A stretch of 14,013 bases of DNA, from assembly GCA_938041595.1 (NCBI GenBank), contig CALITN010000031.1, positions 1 to 14,013 on the forward strand, given 5' to 3'. The position numbers and the translations under genes were made by a program. Under the pieces are notes generated by a model that was given only the letters and a program-made list of their open reading frames with translations, was not told the origin of the DNA and did no database searches. Every line of letters starts with the position of its first letter. Positions within the stretch are counted from its first letter, which is position 1. Source of the stretch: an uncultured Flavobacteriaceae bacterium (GTDB lineage Bacteria > Bacteroidota > Bacteroidia > Flavobacteriales > Flavobacteriaceae). Positions 1-7,255 of this stretch are shown piece by piece.

Positions 1-129
1 TACCAATCGGGGGTTTTAGGTGTGGGCGTAGGTGAGTATTTTATATATGCTATCTTCAATTGGCTTTCACCATTTATGACCCTTGCTTTTGTGGCTTTCA
101 ACATCAAAATCAGAACGTTAAAAAAGTAA
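1..129 (+). CDS. nhaC: C-terminal fragment of a membrane antiporter, NhaC-like (5' end outside window)
   Basis: Frame 1 is open from the first base to a TAA at 127-129 and gives 42 residues. The fragment is hydrophobic and ends in a short basic tail (IKIRTLKK). The YQSGVLGVGVGEY stretch followed by a hydrophobic FNWLSPFMTLAF segment resembles the last helices of NhaC-type Na+/H+ antiporters, which I recall ending with a similar GVLGV...FN..NP pattern. If so, it would exchange Na+ for H+ across the inner membrane. The family call rests on a short tail from memory, so another multi-pass transporter is possible. That it is the end of a real membrane protein is more secure. It is followed by about 110 nt before the next gene, with no clear terminator. 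Confidence 0.55.
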   Translation, partial: YQSGVLGVGVGEYFIYAIFNWLSPFMTLAFVAFNIKIRTLKK

Positions 130-167
130 TCAGCAGTTACATAAAATAGTGTTATTCATTTATAAAT

Positions 168-181
168 AATAGATATCTATT
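168..181. promoter_or_regulatory. 14-bp perfect palindrome upstream of the peroxiredoxin promoter
   Basis: AATAGATATCTATT is a perfect inverted repeat centred between 174 and 175, about 35 bp upstream of the -7 box at 209-216. That places it near the -40 region, where an activator or repressor could bind. It contains ATAG and CTAT half-sites like those in OxyR boxes, but not the full four-half-site spacing. Operator function is inference: AT-rich DNA produces palindromes by chance. Confidence 0.35.
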
Positions 182-208
182 CGTTACAAAGTGGCAGCGA
201 AAAAATTC

Positions 209-216
209 TAGATTTG
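209..216 (+). promoter_or_regulatory. Bacteroidota -7 promoter box of the peroxiredoxin operon
   Basis: TAGATTTG matches the TAnnTTTG -7 consensus of the Bacteroidota primary sigma factor exactly and lies 24 nt before the ATG at 241. No convincing TTG -33 element is seen at the usual spacing. The box contains the TTG at 214-216, which shows that a longer reading frame starting there cannot be the real gene start. Confidence 0.6.
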
Positions 217-240
217 CATAAATTCTCAATACAAAACACT

Positions 241-879
241 ATGTCAATAGTAGGAAAAAAATTCCCCGATCTGAAAGTAAACGCCATGAATGAAATGGGC
301 GACACGATTCAAGTTAACGTACTTGAAGAAGCCGTTAAAAACAACAAGAAAGTTCTTTTGTTCTGGTACCCTAAGGATTTTACCTATGTATGTCCTACCG
401 AATTACACGCCTTCCAACAAGCCCTTCCAGAATTTGAAAAGCGAAACACTATCGTGATTGGAGCCTCTTGTGATACGGCCGAAGTACATTTTGCCTGGTT
501 GAATACTCCCAAAGACAATGGTGGTATCGAAGGAATTACCTATAACCTTTTGGCAGATAGTAACCGTAACCTCTCCAGTTTGTTAGGTATCTTGGACGCA
601 ACCAACGAGCGCTATGACGAAGAAACAGGTGTTGTTATGATTGATGGTGACAATGTATCCTATCGAGCTACTTACATACTCGATGAAGAAGGTGTAGTGT
701 ATCACGAAGGGATCAACAATATGCCGATTGGACGTAACGTAAATGAATACTTACGCATCATCGACGCCATTACGCACAACCAAACCCATGGGGAGGTGTG
801 TCCTGCCAACTGGGAAGATGGAAAAGACGCTATGGCTGGAAGTAGCAAAGCTACCGCAGACTACCTAAGTAAGCACTAA
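241..879 (+). CDS. Typical 2-Cys peroxiredoxin (AhpC/TSA family)
   Basis: A 212-residue thiol peroxidase that reduces H2O2, alkyl hydroperoxides and possibly peroxynitrite in the cytoplasm. The peroxidatic cysteine is C51 in the FTYVCPTE motif, preceded by the FWYPKDF strand. The resolving cysteine is C187 in EVCPANW near the C terminus, so both halves of the 2-Cys mechanism are present and the length is normal. The ATG at 241 is chosen because the longer frame starts at a TTG lying inside the -7 box. The next gene, a thioredoxin-fold protein, follows after 11 nt and is the obvious candidate reductant. No ahpF-type reductase is adjacent. The family is certain; whether the preferred donor is the neighbour or a general thioredoxin is inference. 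Confidence 0.95.
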   Translation: MSIVGKKFPDLKVNAMNEMGDTIQVNVLEEAVKNNKKVLLFWYPKDFTYVCPTELHAFQQALPEFEKRNTIVIGASCDTAEVHFAWLNTPKDNGGIEGITYNLLADSNRNLSSLLGILDATNERYDEETGVVMIDGDNVSYRATYILDEEGVVYHEGINNMPIGRNVNEYLRIIDAITHNQTHGEVCPANWEDGKDAMAGSSKATADYLSKH

Positions 880-890
880 AAACATCGTAA

Positions 891-1205
891 ATGTTCATCG
901 AATTAGGAAATGACAGTTTACAAGAACTGGTCAACCAAAACGAGACTGTATTAGTGCAATACTCTGCTGGATGGTGTGGCAACTGCCGCATTATGAAATC
1001 GAAGTTTAAAAAGATGGCCAATGAAAACGAAAGTATTCCTTTTGTGTTGGTTGATGCAGAAAAAAACCCGGAGGCACGTCAATTGGCTGACGTAAGCAAC
1101 CTACCGACTTTTGCTGCTTTTAAAAATGGGCGCTTGCACGAGCAAGTTCAAACCAACAAAGCGGACCTTTTGAAATCTTTTGTAGATGCGGCTACCACTG
1201 ATTAA
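891..1205 (+). CDS. Thioredoxin-family protein with CGNC active site
   Basis: A 104-residue single-domain thioredoxin fold without a signal peptide, so cytoplasmic. The active site is WCGNC (C29, C32) instead of the canonical WCGPC, and the cis-proline is P72 in NLPTF. Replacing the Pro between the cysteines by Asn is expected to alter redox potential and partner choice. It lies 11 nt after the peroxiredoxin and overlaps the next gene by 20 nt, so the three are almost certainly one transcript. The likely job is recycling the oxidised peroxiredoxin, but that is inferred from neighbourhood. The short length and lack of other domains fit thioredoxin rather than a DsbA- or TlpA-type protein. Confidence 0.9.
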   Translation: MFIELGNDSLQELVNQNETVLVQYSAGWCGNCRIMKSKFKKMANENESIPFVLVDAEKNPEARQLADVSNLPTFAAFKNGRLHEQVQTNKADLLKSFVDAATTD

Positions 1206-1440
1206 ACACCTTTCGAATTTTATCGCAGAGAATGACGAAGACTTTGTGATTGAAACACTTGAAACCTTGGAGCACCTGACCGAAAGCAGTGCCATCAAGG
1301 ATGAAGAAATGGACGTACTAGGAGAAGTAATCTCTAACCTTTACGGAGCCCTAGAAGTCCAAAAGCTCGTGGTTGAAGGCCAAACACAAAAAGAAGCACT
1401 CAATGCTTTTATGAAGCGTGTGCAAGGATCAATTGATTAA
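1186..1440 (+). CDS. Small conserved flavobacterial protein of unknown function (DUF6952-like)
   Basis: An 84-residue acidic protein with no membrane segment, signal peptide or cysteine. It is predicted to be mostly helical, with the pattern FIAENDEDFVIETLETLEHL followed by a conserved-looking NLYGALEVQK stretch. I recall this as the family named DUF6952, found after peroxiredoxin and thioredoxin genes in Flavobacteriia; the name is from memory. The ATG at 1186 lies inside the thioredoxin gene (20-nt overlap in another frame), which implies translational coupling. It is the last gene before a strong terminator. No function is known; a helper or adaptor for the peroxidase pair is possible but unproven. 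Confidence 0.8.
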   Translation: MRLPLIKHLSNFIAENDEDFVIETLETLEHLTESSAIKDEEMDVLGEVISNLYGALEVQKLVVEGQTQKEALNAFMKRVQGSID

Positions 1441-1446
1441 AAAATG

Positions 1447-1474
1447 TCCCCTCCAGTTGGAGGGGATTTTTTTT
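1447..1474 (+). terminator. Strong intrinsic terminator of the peroxiredoxin operon
   Basis: The seven-bp GC-rich stem CCCCTCC (1448-1454) and GGAGGGG (1459-1465) encloses the tetraloop AGTT, has one further T-A pair outside, and runs into eight T residues (1467-1474). It begins six bases after the stop codon at 1440. Confidence 0.9.
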
Positions 1475-1494
1475 ACCCTTTGACTGGCTTTGCG

Positions 1495-1502
1495 TACCTT
1501 TG
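1495..1502 (+). promoter_or_regulatory. Bacteroidota -7 promoter box of ftsK
   Basis: TACCTTTG matches TAnnTTTG exactly, lies 15 nt before the ATG at 1518 and directly follows the preceding terminator. A good -33 TTG at 17-23 nt is not obvious; a TTTG at 1479-1482 is too close. The TTG at 1500-1502 belongs to this box and is not the gene start. Confidence 0.6.
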
Positions 1503-1517
1503 TTAGAGAAGACGCTT

Positions 1518-3845
1518 ATGAGCCTAAAAAACACCCAAAAACAGGACCCTACTTCGAGTCCACCAAGCCTAAAAAAAAGACAAAGACAGATTCTTTTAGG
1601 AGGTTTTTTGATGGGTATAGCCCTACTCCTAGCCCTGTCTTTTACTTCTTTTTATTTCACCTGGCAAGCAGATCAAAGCACGCTTAGTGCCTTTACAGAT
1701 CCTTCGGTAAGCTCCCAGAATATTTTCAATAAACTAGGCGCTCTAATCAGTCATTTTTTTGTGTATCAACTATTTGGTGTTGGAGCCTATGTATTGGCTT
1801 ATCTGCTGCTGATGACGGGAATGTCTTTGTTTTTTAATCGTCCTAAAGATCAATTGCTCAACCGTTGGAGTTGGGGTTTGATCCACATGCTATGGCTAAG
1901 TCTATTTTTTGGTTTTTTCTACAATCGTGCTCCACTACTCAGTGGCACCATTGGTTTTGAAGTACATGCCTTTCTAAGGGTCTATATCGGAACTTTAGGC
2001 TTGGTTCTTGTTTTATTCTTATTGGCCTTAAGTATTCTTGTGTTACGCTGGAAACTAACCCCCGAATCGCTATCCGCTGCATTTCGATTCAAACGCCCTT
2101 CATTTTCCCGTCAAAAAGGCACTGATCTAGAACCAACCCCCGAAACAAATACCACAGATGAAAAACCGAGTGCCGTTGGCTTGGATGTGGAAACAACCCC
2201 TGTGGAGGTAACGTCTCCAAAGCCCGAACCCTTGATTTCAGAAACCCCGAAAGAAGAGGTGGCTATGGAGGTACAGCAAGTCCCTGAAGAAGAAAAACTC
2301 GAAAATAATTTGGCGCAATCCTTGGTAGAAAAACACGGCTTCTTTGACCCCACCCTTGAATTAAGTAGCTACCGTCTTCCCGGTTTGGATTTACTCAAGG
2401 ACTATGGTGATACCGGAATCACCATCAATCAGGAAGAATTAGAAATCAACAAAAACAAAATTGTTGAAACCCTTCGGAATTATAAAATTGCCATTGCACA
2501 AATCAAAGCAACCATCGGCCCCACAGTAACCCTTTATGAAATTGTCCCCGAAGCTGGAATTCGAATTTCGAAAATCAAAAATTTAGAAGACGATATTGCC
2601 TTATCCCTAGCCGCTCTAGGAATACGGATCATCGCTCCCATTCCAGGAAAAGGGACTATTGGTATAGAAGTACCCAACCAAAAGCCCAGTATTGTTTCCA
2701 TGCGCTCCGTGATTGCATCTGAGAAATTTCAAAAAGCAGAAATGGAATTGCCTATTTCCTTGGGAAAAACCATTAGCAACGAAACCTTTGTGGTGGACTT
2801 GAGCAAAATGCCCCACCTGCTCATGGCGGGTGCTACCGGACAAGGAAAGTCTGTAGGACTGAATGCGGTACTGACCTCACTGCTCTACAAAAAACACCCT
2901 GCTGAGGTAAAGTTTGTACTTGTTGACCCCAAGAAGGTAGAACTGACCATCTACAACAAAATTGAACGGCACTATTTAGCTAAATTACCCGATTCCGAAG
3001 AAGCAATTATTACCGACAACAGCAAGGTAATCAATACGCTGAACTCACTGTGTATTGAAATGGATAATCGCTACGAATTGCTGAAAAACGCTTTGTGCCG
3101 TAACCTCAAAGAATACAATCAAAAGTTTAAAGAGCGAAAGCTAAACCCGAATGATGGGCATAACTATCTGCCTTATATCGTCCTTGTTGTTGATGAATTT
3201 GCAGATTTGATTATGACTGCCGGAAAAGAGGTGGAAACGCCCATTGCGCGTCTGGCACAACTGGCGCGAGCGGTTGGTATTCACCTCATCATCGCTACCC
3301 AACGACCGTCTGTAAATGTTATCACTGGAATTATTAAGGCTAACTTTCCTGCGCGAATTGCATTTCGGGTAACGTCTAAGATTGATTCACGAACCATCCT
3401 CGACAGTGGAGGTGCTGATCAGCTTATTGGACGAGGCGACCTGCTCTACACCCAAGGAAATGATTTAACGCGAATTCAATGCGCCTTTGTGGATACCCCA
3501 GAAGTTGATCGCATTGCGCATTTTATCGGAGCTCAAAAAGGCTATACCGATGCACATCTTCTCCCTGAGTATGTTGGGGAAGACAGTGGCAGTACCCTCG
3601 ACATTGATGCATCGGATCGAGATGCTCTCTTTCGAGAAGCTGCAGAAGTGATTGTGACCGCCCAGCAAGGGTCGGCCTCGCTGCTACAGCGAAAACTTAA
3701 ACTCGGCTACAATCGAGCAGGACGTATTGTAGATCAAATGGAAGCCGCTGGAATTGTCGGACCCTTTGAAGGGAGTAAAGCAAGACAAGTGCTTATTCCT
3801 GATCTTATCGCATTAGATCAACACCTCAACAATGAAATTCTTTAG
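1518..3845 (+). CDS. ftsK: DNA translocase FtsK
   Basis: A 775-residue septal motor that pumps chromosomal DNA at division and activates XerCD recombination at dif. The N terminus has about four membrane segments (roughly residues 24-190), then a Pro/Glu/Thr-rich linker (about 195-285), much shorter than in E. coli. The motor follows, with Walker A GATGQGKS at 438-445 and Walker B ending LVVDE at 556-560. The conserved IATQRPSVNVITG and SRTILDSGGADQLIGRGD segments are intact. The C-terminal gamma winged helix (from about 702) includes GYNRAGRIVDQMEAAGIVGP and should read KOPS-type polarity sequences. All domains are complete. The first Met at 1518 is chosen; the TTG further up lies in the promoter. 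It has its own promoter; readthrough into the lolA group is possible because no terminator follows. Confidence 0.97.
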   Translation: MSLKNTQKQDPTSSPPSLKKRQRQILLGGFLMGIALLLALSFTSFYFTWQADQSTLSAFTDPSVSSQNIFNKLGALISHFFVYQLFGVGAYVLAYLLLMTGMSLFFNRPKDQLLNRWSWGLIHMLWLSLFFGFFYNRAPLLSGTIGFEVHAFLRVYIGTLGLVLVLFLLALSILVLRWKLTPESLSAAFRFKRPSFSRQKGTDLEPTPETNTTDEKPSAVGLDVETTPVEVTSPKPEPLISETPKEEVAMEVQQVPEEEKLENNLAQSLVEKHGFFDPTLELSSYRLPGLDLLKDYGDTGITINQEELEINKNKIVETLRNYKIAIAQIKATIGPTVTLYEIVPEAGIRISKIKNLEDDIALSLAALGIRIIAPIPGKGTIGIEVPNQKPSIVSMRSVIASEKFQKAEMELPISLGKTISNETFVVDLSKMPHLLMAGATGQGKSVGLNAVLTSLLYKKHPAEVKFVLVDPKKVELTIYNKIERHYLAKLPDSEEAIITDNSKVINTLNSLCIEMDNRYELLKNALCRNLKEYNQKFKERKLNPNDGHNYLPYIVLVVDEFADLIMTAGKEVETPIARLAQLARAVGIHLIIATQRPSVNVITGIIKANFPARIAFRVTSKIDSRTILDSGGADQLIGRGDLLYTQGNDLTRIQCAFVDTPEVDRIAHFIGAQKGYTDAHLLPEYVGEDSGSTLDIDASDRDALFREAAEVIVTAQQGSASLLQRKLKLGYNRAGRIVDQMEAAGIVGPFEGSKARQVLIPDLIALDQHLNNEIL

Positions 3846-3941
3846 CAATGAATACTCATTTATCAGTGTTAATCATTACAAAAGAATACTTCACAAATAG
3901 TCAACGTATTACCTACTGAACACACTCTTTTTTTAGCAGCT

Positions 3942-4028
3942 ATGAAACCAGTACAACAAAAAATTAATACCCCGTGGAATGACTTCAGGCGAGTTCCATT
4001 TGTCACCTCTAGAAAAAATAAAATTTAG
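3942..4028 (+). CDS. Possible 28-residue leader ORF upstream of lolA
   Basis: An ATG at 3942 opens a 28-codon frame (starting MKPVQQKINTPWND) that stops at TAG 4026-4028, just four bases before the lolA start at 4033. The peptide is basic and has no signal peptide or recognisable motif. Its position, tightly abutting the next start, is what a translationally coupled leader would look like, but a short chance frame cannot be excluded. It also competes with an in-frame N-terminal extension of lolA from 3979, which overlaps it. Confidence 0.25.
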   Translation: MKPVQQKINTPWNDFRRVPFVTSRKNKI

Positions 4029-4032
4029 ACCC

Positions 4033-4674
4033 ATGAAACGATTGTTGTTTTTTGCGACCCTTCTACTGGTGGCACGAGGACAAGCACAAACTTCGCTCAA
4101 GGCCAAAGCACTTTTGGATCGGGTGGCCGATGAAATGAATGCCGCGGAAAACCTTCAGTTTGGTTTTACCTACATCTTGGAAAATCAGCAAGAAAAAATA
4201 CGGCAAGAAACGGAAGGAACCGTTACCGTGGCTCAAAAAAAATACCGCTTAAACATGACCGATGTTCAGCAACTTTTTGATGGCAAGCAATTGTATACCA
4301 TCGTCCCAGACAATGAAGAAATCACAATTTCTGACCCGGAAGAAGCTGAGGAAGTAGGAATCAATCCCAGTGAATTGCTTTATTTCTACACCGAAGGTTA
4401 TGACTATCATATGGATATTCAGCAAAACGTGATGGGGCGTAAGATTCAGTTTGTCAAACTGATTCCTACCGAGGAAAATCCTGATATCGAATACCTGTTA
4501 TTGGGAATTGATGTGGCCAATGCCACCATCTATCGTTTAATCGAGATTGGTAAAAATACTACTCGAACGACGCTGACTCTTCAAAATATGGTGCGCAATA
4601 CCATCTTGCCTGAAAACTTCTTTACCTTTGATGTCAGTCGTTATCCAGACTACTTTATAAATGAGGCTTTTTGA
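4033..4674 (+). CDS. lolA: LolA-like outer-membrane lipoprotein carrier protein
   Basis: A 213-residue periplasmic protein. The start at 4033 is chosen because it puts a typical signal peptide at the very N terminus (MKRLLFFATLLLVARGQAQ, cleavage probably after GQA); the longer frame from 3979 would bury it behind 18 polar residues. The mature part, about 195 residues, fits LolA in length and in its beta-rich character, with the FGFTYILENQQEKIRQETEG entry strand and a DVSRYPDYFINEAF tail. LolA carries lipoproteins from the LolCDE complex to the outer membrane. The gene is coupled by a 4-nt overlap to an LptF/LptG permease, so the pair concerns envelope export. LolA-like proteins are diverse in sequence, so the exact cargo is not certain. 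Confidence 0.8.
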   Translation: MKRLLFFATLLLVARGQAQTSLKAKALLDRVADEMNAAENLQFGFTYILENQQEKIRQETEGTVTVAQKKYRLNMTDVQQLFDGKQLYTIVPDNEEITISDPEEAEEVGINPSELLYFYTEGYDYHMDIQQNVMGRKIQFVKLIPTEENPDIEYLLLGIDVANATIYRLIEIGKNTTRTTLTLQNMVRNTILPENFFTFDVSRYPDYFINEAF

Positions 4675-6125
4675 AAATCATTGATCGCTACATATTGAGT
4701 AGTTACCTCAATCGCTTGCTGGGGGTATTCGCTATATGTATGGTCATTTTTATCGTTCAAACATTTTGGTTGTTTGTTGATGATTTGGCTGGCAAAGGGC
4801 TAGATATTTCTATCATTCTTCGGTTTTTACTTTACTATTCGCCAAAGCTTGTTCCCTTAGTGCTTCCCCTATCAGTACTGTTGGCCTCGCTGATGACCTA
4901 TGGAGATTTGGCTGAGAACTACGAATTTGCCGCCATGAAGTCCACAGGGATTTCCCTTCAAAGGGCCATGCGTGGATTAATTATCTTTCATATACTACTT
5001 GGAATAGGGTCGTATTTCTTTGCGAATCATGTGATTCCGTATGGCGAACTCAAATCCTACAATCTGCGAAAAAATCTAGCGAAGCTCAAGCCAGCACTCG
5101 CCATTCGAGAAGGTATCTTCAATGACTTAGGAAGTATTTCCATCAAAGTAGAAGACAAATACGGTGCAGAAGATCGCTTCCTTACCGATGTGATCATCCA
5201 TGAAAAAACACCCGATCAAAAAAATAATATAGTGATCAAAGCAGCGAGTGGTGAGTTGAAAAGTGAAACCTCAGACGCCATGCTCCAATTAGTACTCTAT
5301 GACGGCAATCGCTATGAGATCATCCAACCAAATAAGGCCAAAGAAAAAATACGGCATCCGCATGCCAAAGTAGCCTTTGAACAATACAATATGAATATTG
5401 ATCTGTCAGAATTCAATAATGTAGATCTGGAAGAAGAAAATTATAAAAGTACCTTCCGTATGCAAAAGGTCGAGCAACTCAACAAAAACATTGACTCTCT
5501 CGAAAAAAAATTTAGCGAACAAAAGGAGGTTTTTGCCAATAATTTTAATGAAACAGCGCCCTCAGGAGGAGTCAATGTTCGAGAAGGAACGATTGAAAAT
5601 CTCGACAGTACTCTAAAAGCAGATGTTTTAAATTTTGCTAAAGTGAATCGCAATTATCAATGGATTGAAATTACGCAGGGAGCCTTGGTCAAAATCCGCA
5701 GAAAACAATCCAATTTGATGGCAAAAAAGAAAAACTTCTTCGCTATGCAAAAGTTTATCAACTTGCACAAAATAACTCGTAATGACAAATTCACGCTCTT
5801 GTTCGCATCCATTATTCTCTTTTTAATCGGAGCTTCTTTGGGTGCTATCATTCGCAAGGGAGGTTTTGGCTTGCCATTGGTATTGGCAGTCATCATTTTT
5901 CTCACCTATCATTATATCGGGCTTTTTGGCAAGAATGCTGCCGAAGATAATAGCATTTCCCCTGATCTTGCTTGTTGGATCTCAACCCTTATTTTTGGCC
6001 CCCTGTCCTTATACCTAACCCATCGGGCTTCCACCGATAGAGGGTTTATCAATCTGGATAGTATTTTGGTGCCTGTTCAAAACTTCTATGCCCGTTATTT
6101 TGGGAGCTCAAACCATTCGCCATGA
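4671..6125 (+). CDS. LptF/LptG (YjgP/YjgQ) family permease
   Basis: A 484-residue inner-membrane protein of the family that, with the LptB ATPase, extracts lipopolysaccharide for export. Three membrane segments lie near the N terminus (about residues 10-34, 52-76 and 97-122) and three near the C terminus (about 373-393, 397-420 and 428-450), flanking a large periplasmic beta-jellyroll region. Translation starts at TTG 4671, where TTGA overlaps the lolA stop by 4 nt. The product starts MKIIDRYI as expected for the family, and no better start exists. It is clearly longer than the roughly 360-residue E. coli proteins: the periplasmic region carries extra sequence with a charged, coiled-coil-like segment around 264-292 (QKVEQLNKNIDSLEKKF). 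Whether it acts as LptF, LptG or both cannot be told here. Confidence 0.9.
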   Translation: MKIIDRYILSSYLNRLLGVFAICMVIFIVQTFWLFVDDLAGKGLDISIILRFLLYYSPKLVPLVLPLSVLLASLMTYGDLAENYEFAAMKSTGISLQRAMRGLIIFHILLGIGSYFFANHVIPYGELKSYNLRKNLAKLKPALAIREGIFNDLGSISIKVEDKYGAEDRFLTDVIIHEKTPDQKNNIVIKAASGELKSETSDAMLQLVLYDGNRYEIIQPNKAKEKIRHPHAKVAFEQYNMNIDLSEFNNVDLEEENYKSTFRMQKVEQLNKNIDSLEKKFSEQKEVFANNFNETAPSGGVNVREGTIENLDSTLKADVLNFAKVNRNYQWIEITQGALVKIRRKQSNLMAKKKNFFAMQKFINLHKITRNDKFTLLFASIILFLIGASLGAIIRKGGFGLPLVLAVIIFLTYHYIGLFGKNAAEDNSISPDLACWISTLIFGPLSLYLTHRASTDRGFINLDSILVPVQNFYARYFGSSNHSP

Positions 6126-7255
6126 CCAAAAAAAGTATTTTTCACTCCATCCCTGAAGCCATTGAAGCCATCAAAAATGGTGAAGTCATTATTGTTGTGG
6201 ATGATGAAAACCGTGAAAATGAAGGTGACTTTGTAGCAGCGGCAGAAGCCGTTAGCCCAGAAATGATCAACTTTATGGCTACACACGGACGCGGACTGAT
6301 CTGTACTCCTCTGACCGAGACTCGCTGTGAGGATTTACAGCTTCAGCGAATGGTGAGCAATAATACCGATCCGATGGAAACAGCTTTTACCGTTTCTGTG
6401 GATCTAAAAGGCAACGGGGTTACTACTGGAATATCAGCTGGAGATCGCTGCAAAACAGTTCAGGCGTTGGTGAATGCTTCGACCCAAGCGCACGAATTGT
6501 CACGTCCCGGTCATATTTTTCCTCTTATTGCCAAGCAGGGAGGGGTTCTGCGTCGCACTGGACATACCGAGGCCGCTATTGATTTTGCGCGTTTGGCAGG
6601 ATTCAAACCCGCTGGAGTAATCGTGGAAATCATGAACGAAGATGGAAGCATGGCTCGTCTTCCGCAACTTATGGAGGTCGCTGAAAAGTTTCATCTAAAA
6701 TTGGTTTCCATCGAAGATTTAGTGTCTTATCGTATGCAGCATGATAGTTTGATCCTTAAAAAGATTGATCATGAAATCCAAACACGATTTGGGAAATTTC
6801 GAATGCGCGCCTATGAACAAACCACAACCCAACAAATCCATATTGCTTTGACTACGGGAGATTGGGAAATTGGAGAACCCATCCTTACGCGAATTAATTC
6901 CACTCGAATTAGTGATGATATTCTTGGACTATTGACTACAGGAATCGACCGCCGCTTAGAAGACATTTTTACGGTGATCAATTCCGAGGGTAAAGGAGCC
7001 GTTCTATTTATTCAACACCATCAAGCCGCAGAGAATCTTCTCTCCCGATTGGAACAACTCACGCAAATTCAAAAAGAAGGAGTACTTGACAAAGCACCTC
7101 CACTGCCTATGGATGAGCGCGATTTTGGAATCGGGGCGCAAATATTGCACGATCTAAATATCAATAAACTCAAAGTAATGACTAATTCTACGCAAAAGCC
7201 ACGAGTTGGTTTAACGGGCTACGGTTTGGAGATTAGTAGCTATGTCAATTACTAG
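6122..7255 (+). CDS. ribB: 3,4-dihydroxy-2-butanone-4-phosphate synthase with degenerate GTP cyclohydrolase II domain
   Basis: A 377-residue RibBA-type fusion of riboflavin synthesis. Residues 1 to about 205 form RibB, which converts ribulose 5-phosphate to the four-carbon precursor. The acidic loop DDENRENEGD, the THGRGLIC and RPGHIFPL segments and GVLRRTGHTEAA are all present, so this half looks active. Residues from about 219 have the RibA fold, including the RDFGIGAQIL segment, but contain no cysteine at all. The zinc-site stretch aligns without gaps to RINSTRISDDILGLLTTGID (257-276), with R262, T273 and I275 where the three zinc cysteines should be. The RibA half is therefore probably inactive, and a separate ribA is expected elsewhere. 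It starts at an ATGA overlap with the permease and its stop overlaps the convergent tauE-like gene. Confidence 0.93.
   Translation: MTKKSIFHSIPEAIEAIKNGEVIIVVDDENRENEGDFVAAAEAVSPEMINFMATHGRGLICTPLTETRCEDLQLQRMVSNNTDPMETAFTVSVDLKGNGVTTGISAGDRCKTVQALVNASTQAHELSRPGHIFPLIAKQGGVLRRTGHTEAAIDFARLAGFKPAGVIVEIMNEDGSMARLPQLMEVAEKFHLKLVSIEDLVSYRMQHDSLILKKIDHEIQTRFGKFRMRAYEQTTTQQIHIALTTGDWEIGEPILTRINSTRISDDILGLLTTGIDRRLEDIFTVINSEGKGAVLFIQHHQAAENLLSRLEQLTQIQKEGVLDKAPPLPMDERDFGIGAQILHDLNINKLKVMTNSTQKPRVGLTGYGLEISSYVNY

Noticed and set aside
214..240. N-terminal extension of the peroxiredoxin from a TTG start
   Set aside because: The TTG lies inside an exact -7 promoter box and the added residues match nothing in the family; the ATG at 241 gives the standard N terminus.
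1500..1517. N-terminal extension of FtsK from a TTG start
   Set aside because: The TTG is part of the TACCTTTG promoter box, so it would not be usefully transcribed.
3979..4032. N-terminal extension of the LolA-like protein
   Set aside because: It would place 18 polar residues before the signal peptide and abolish a normal export signal.
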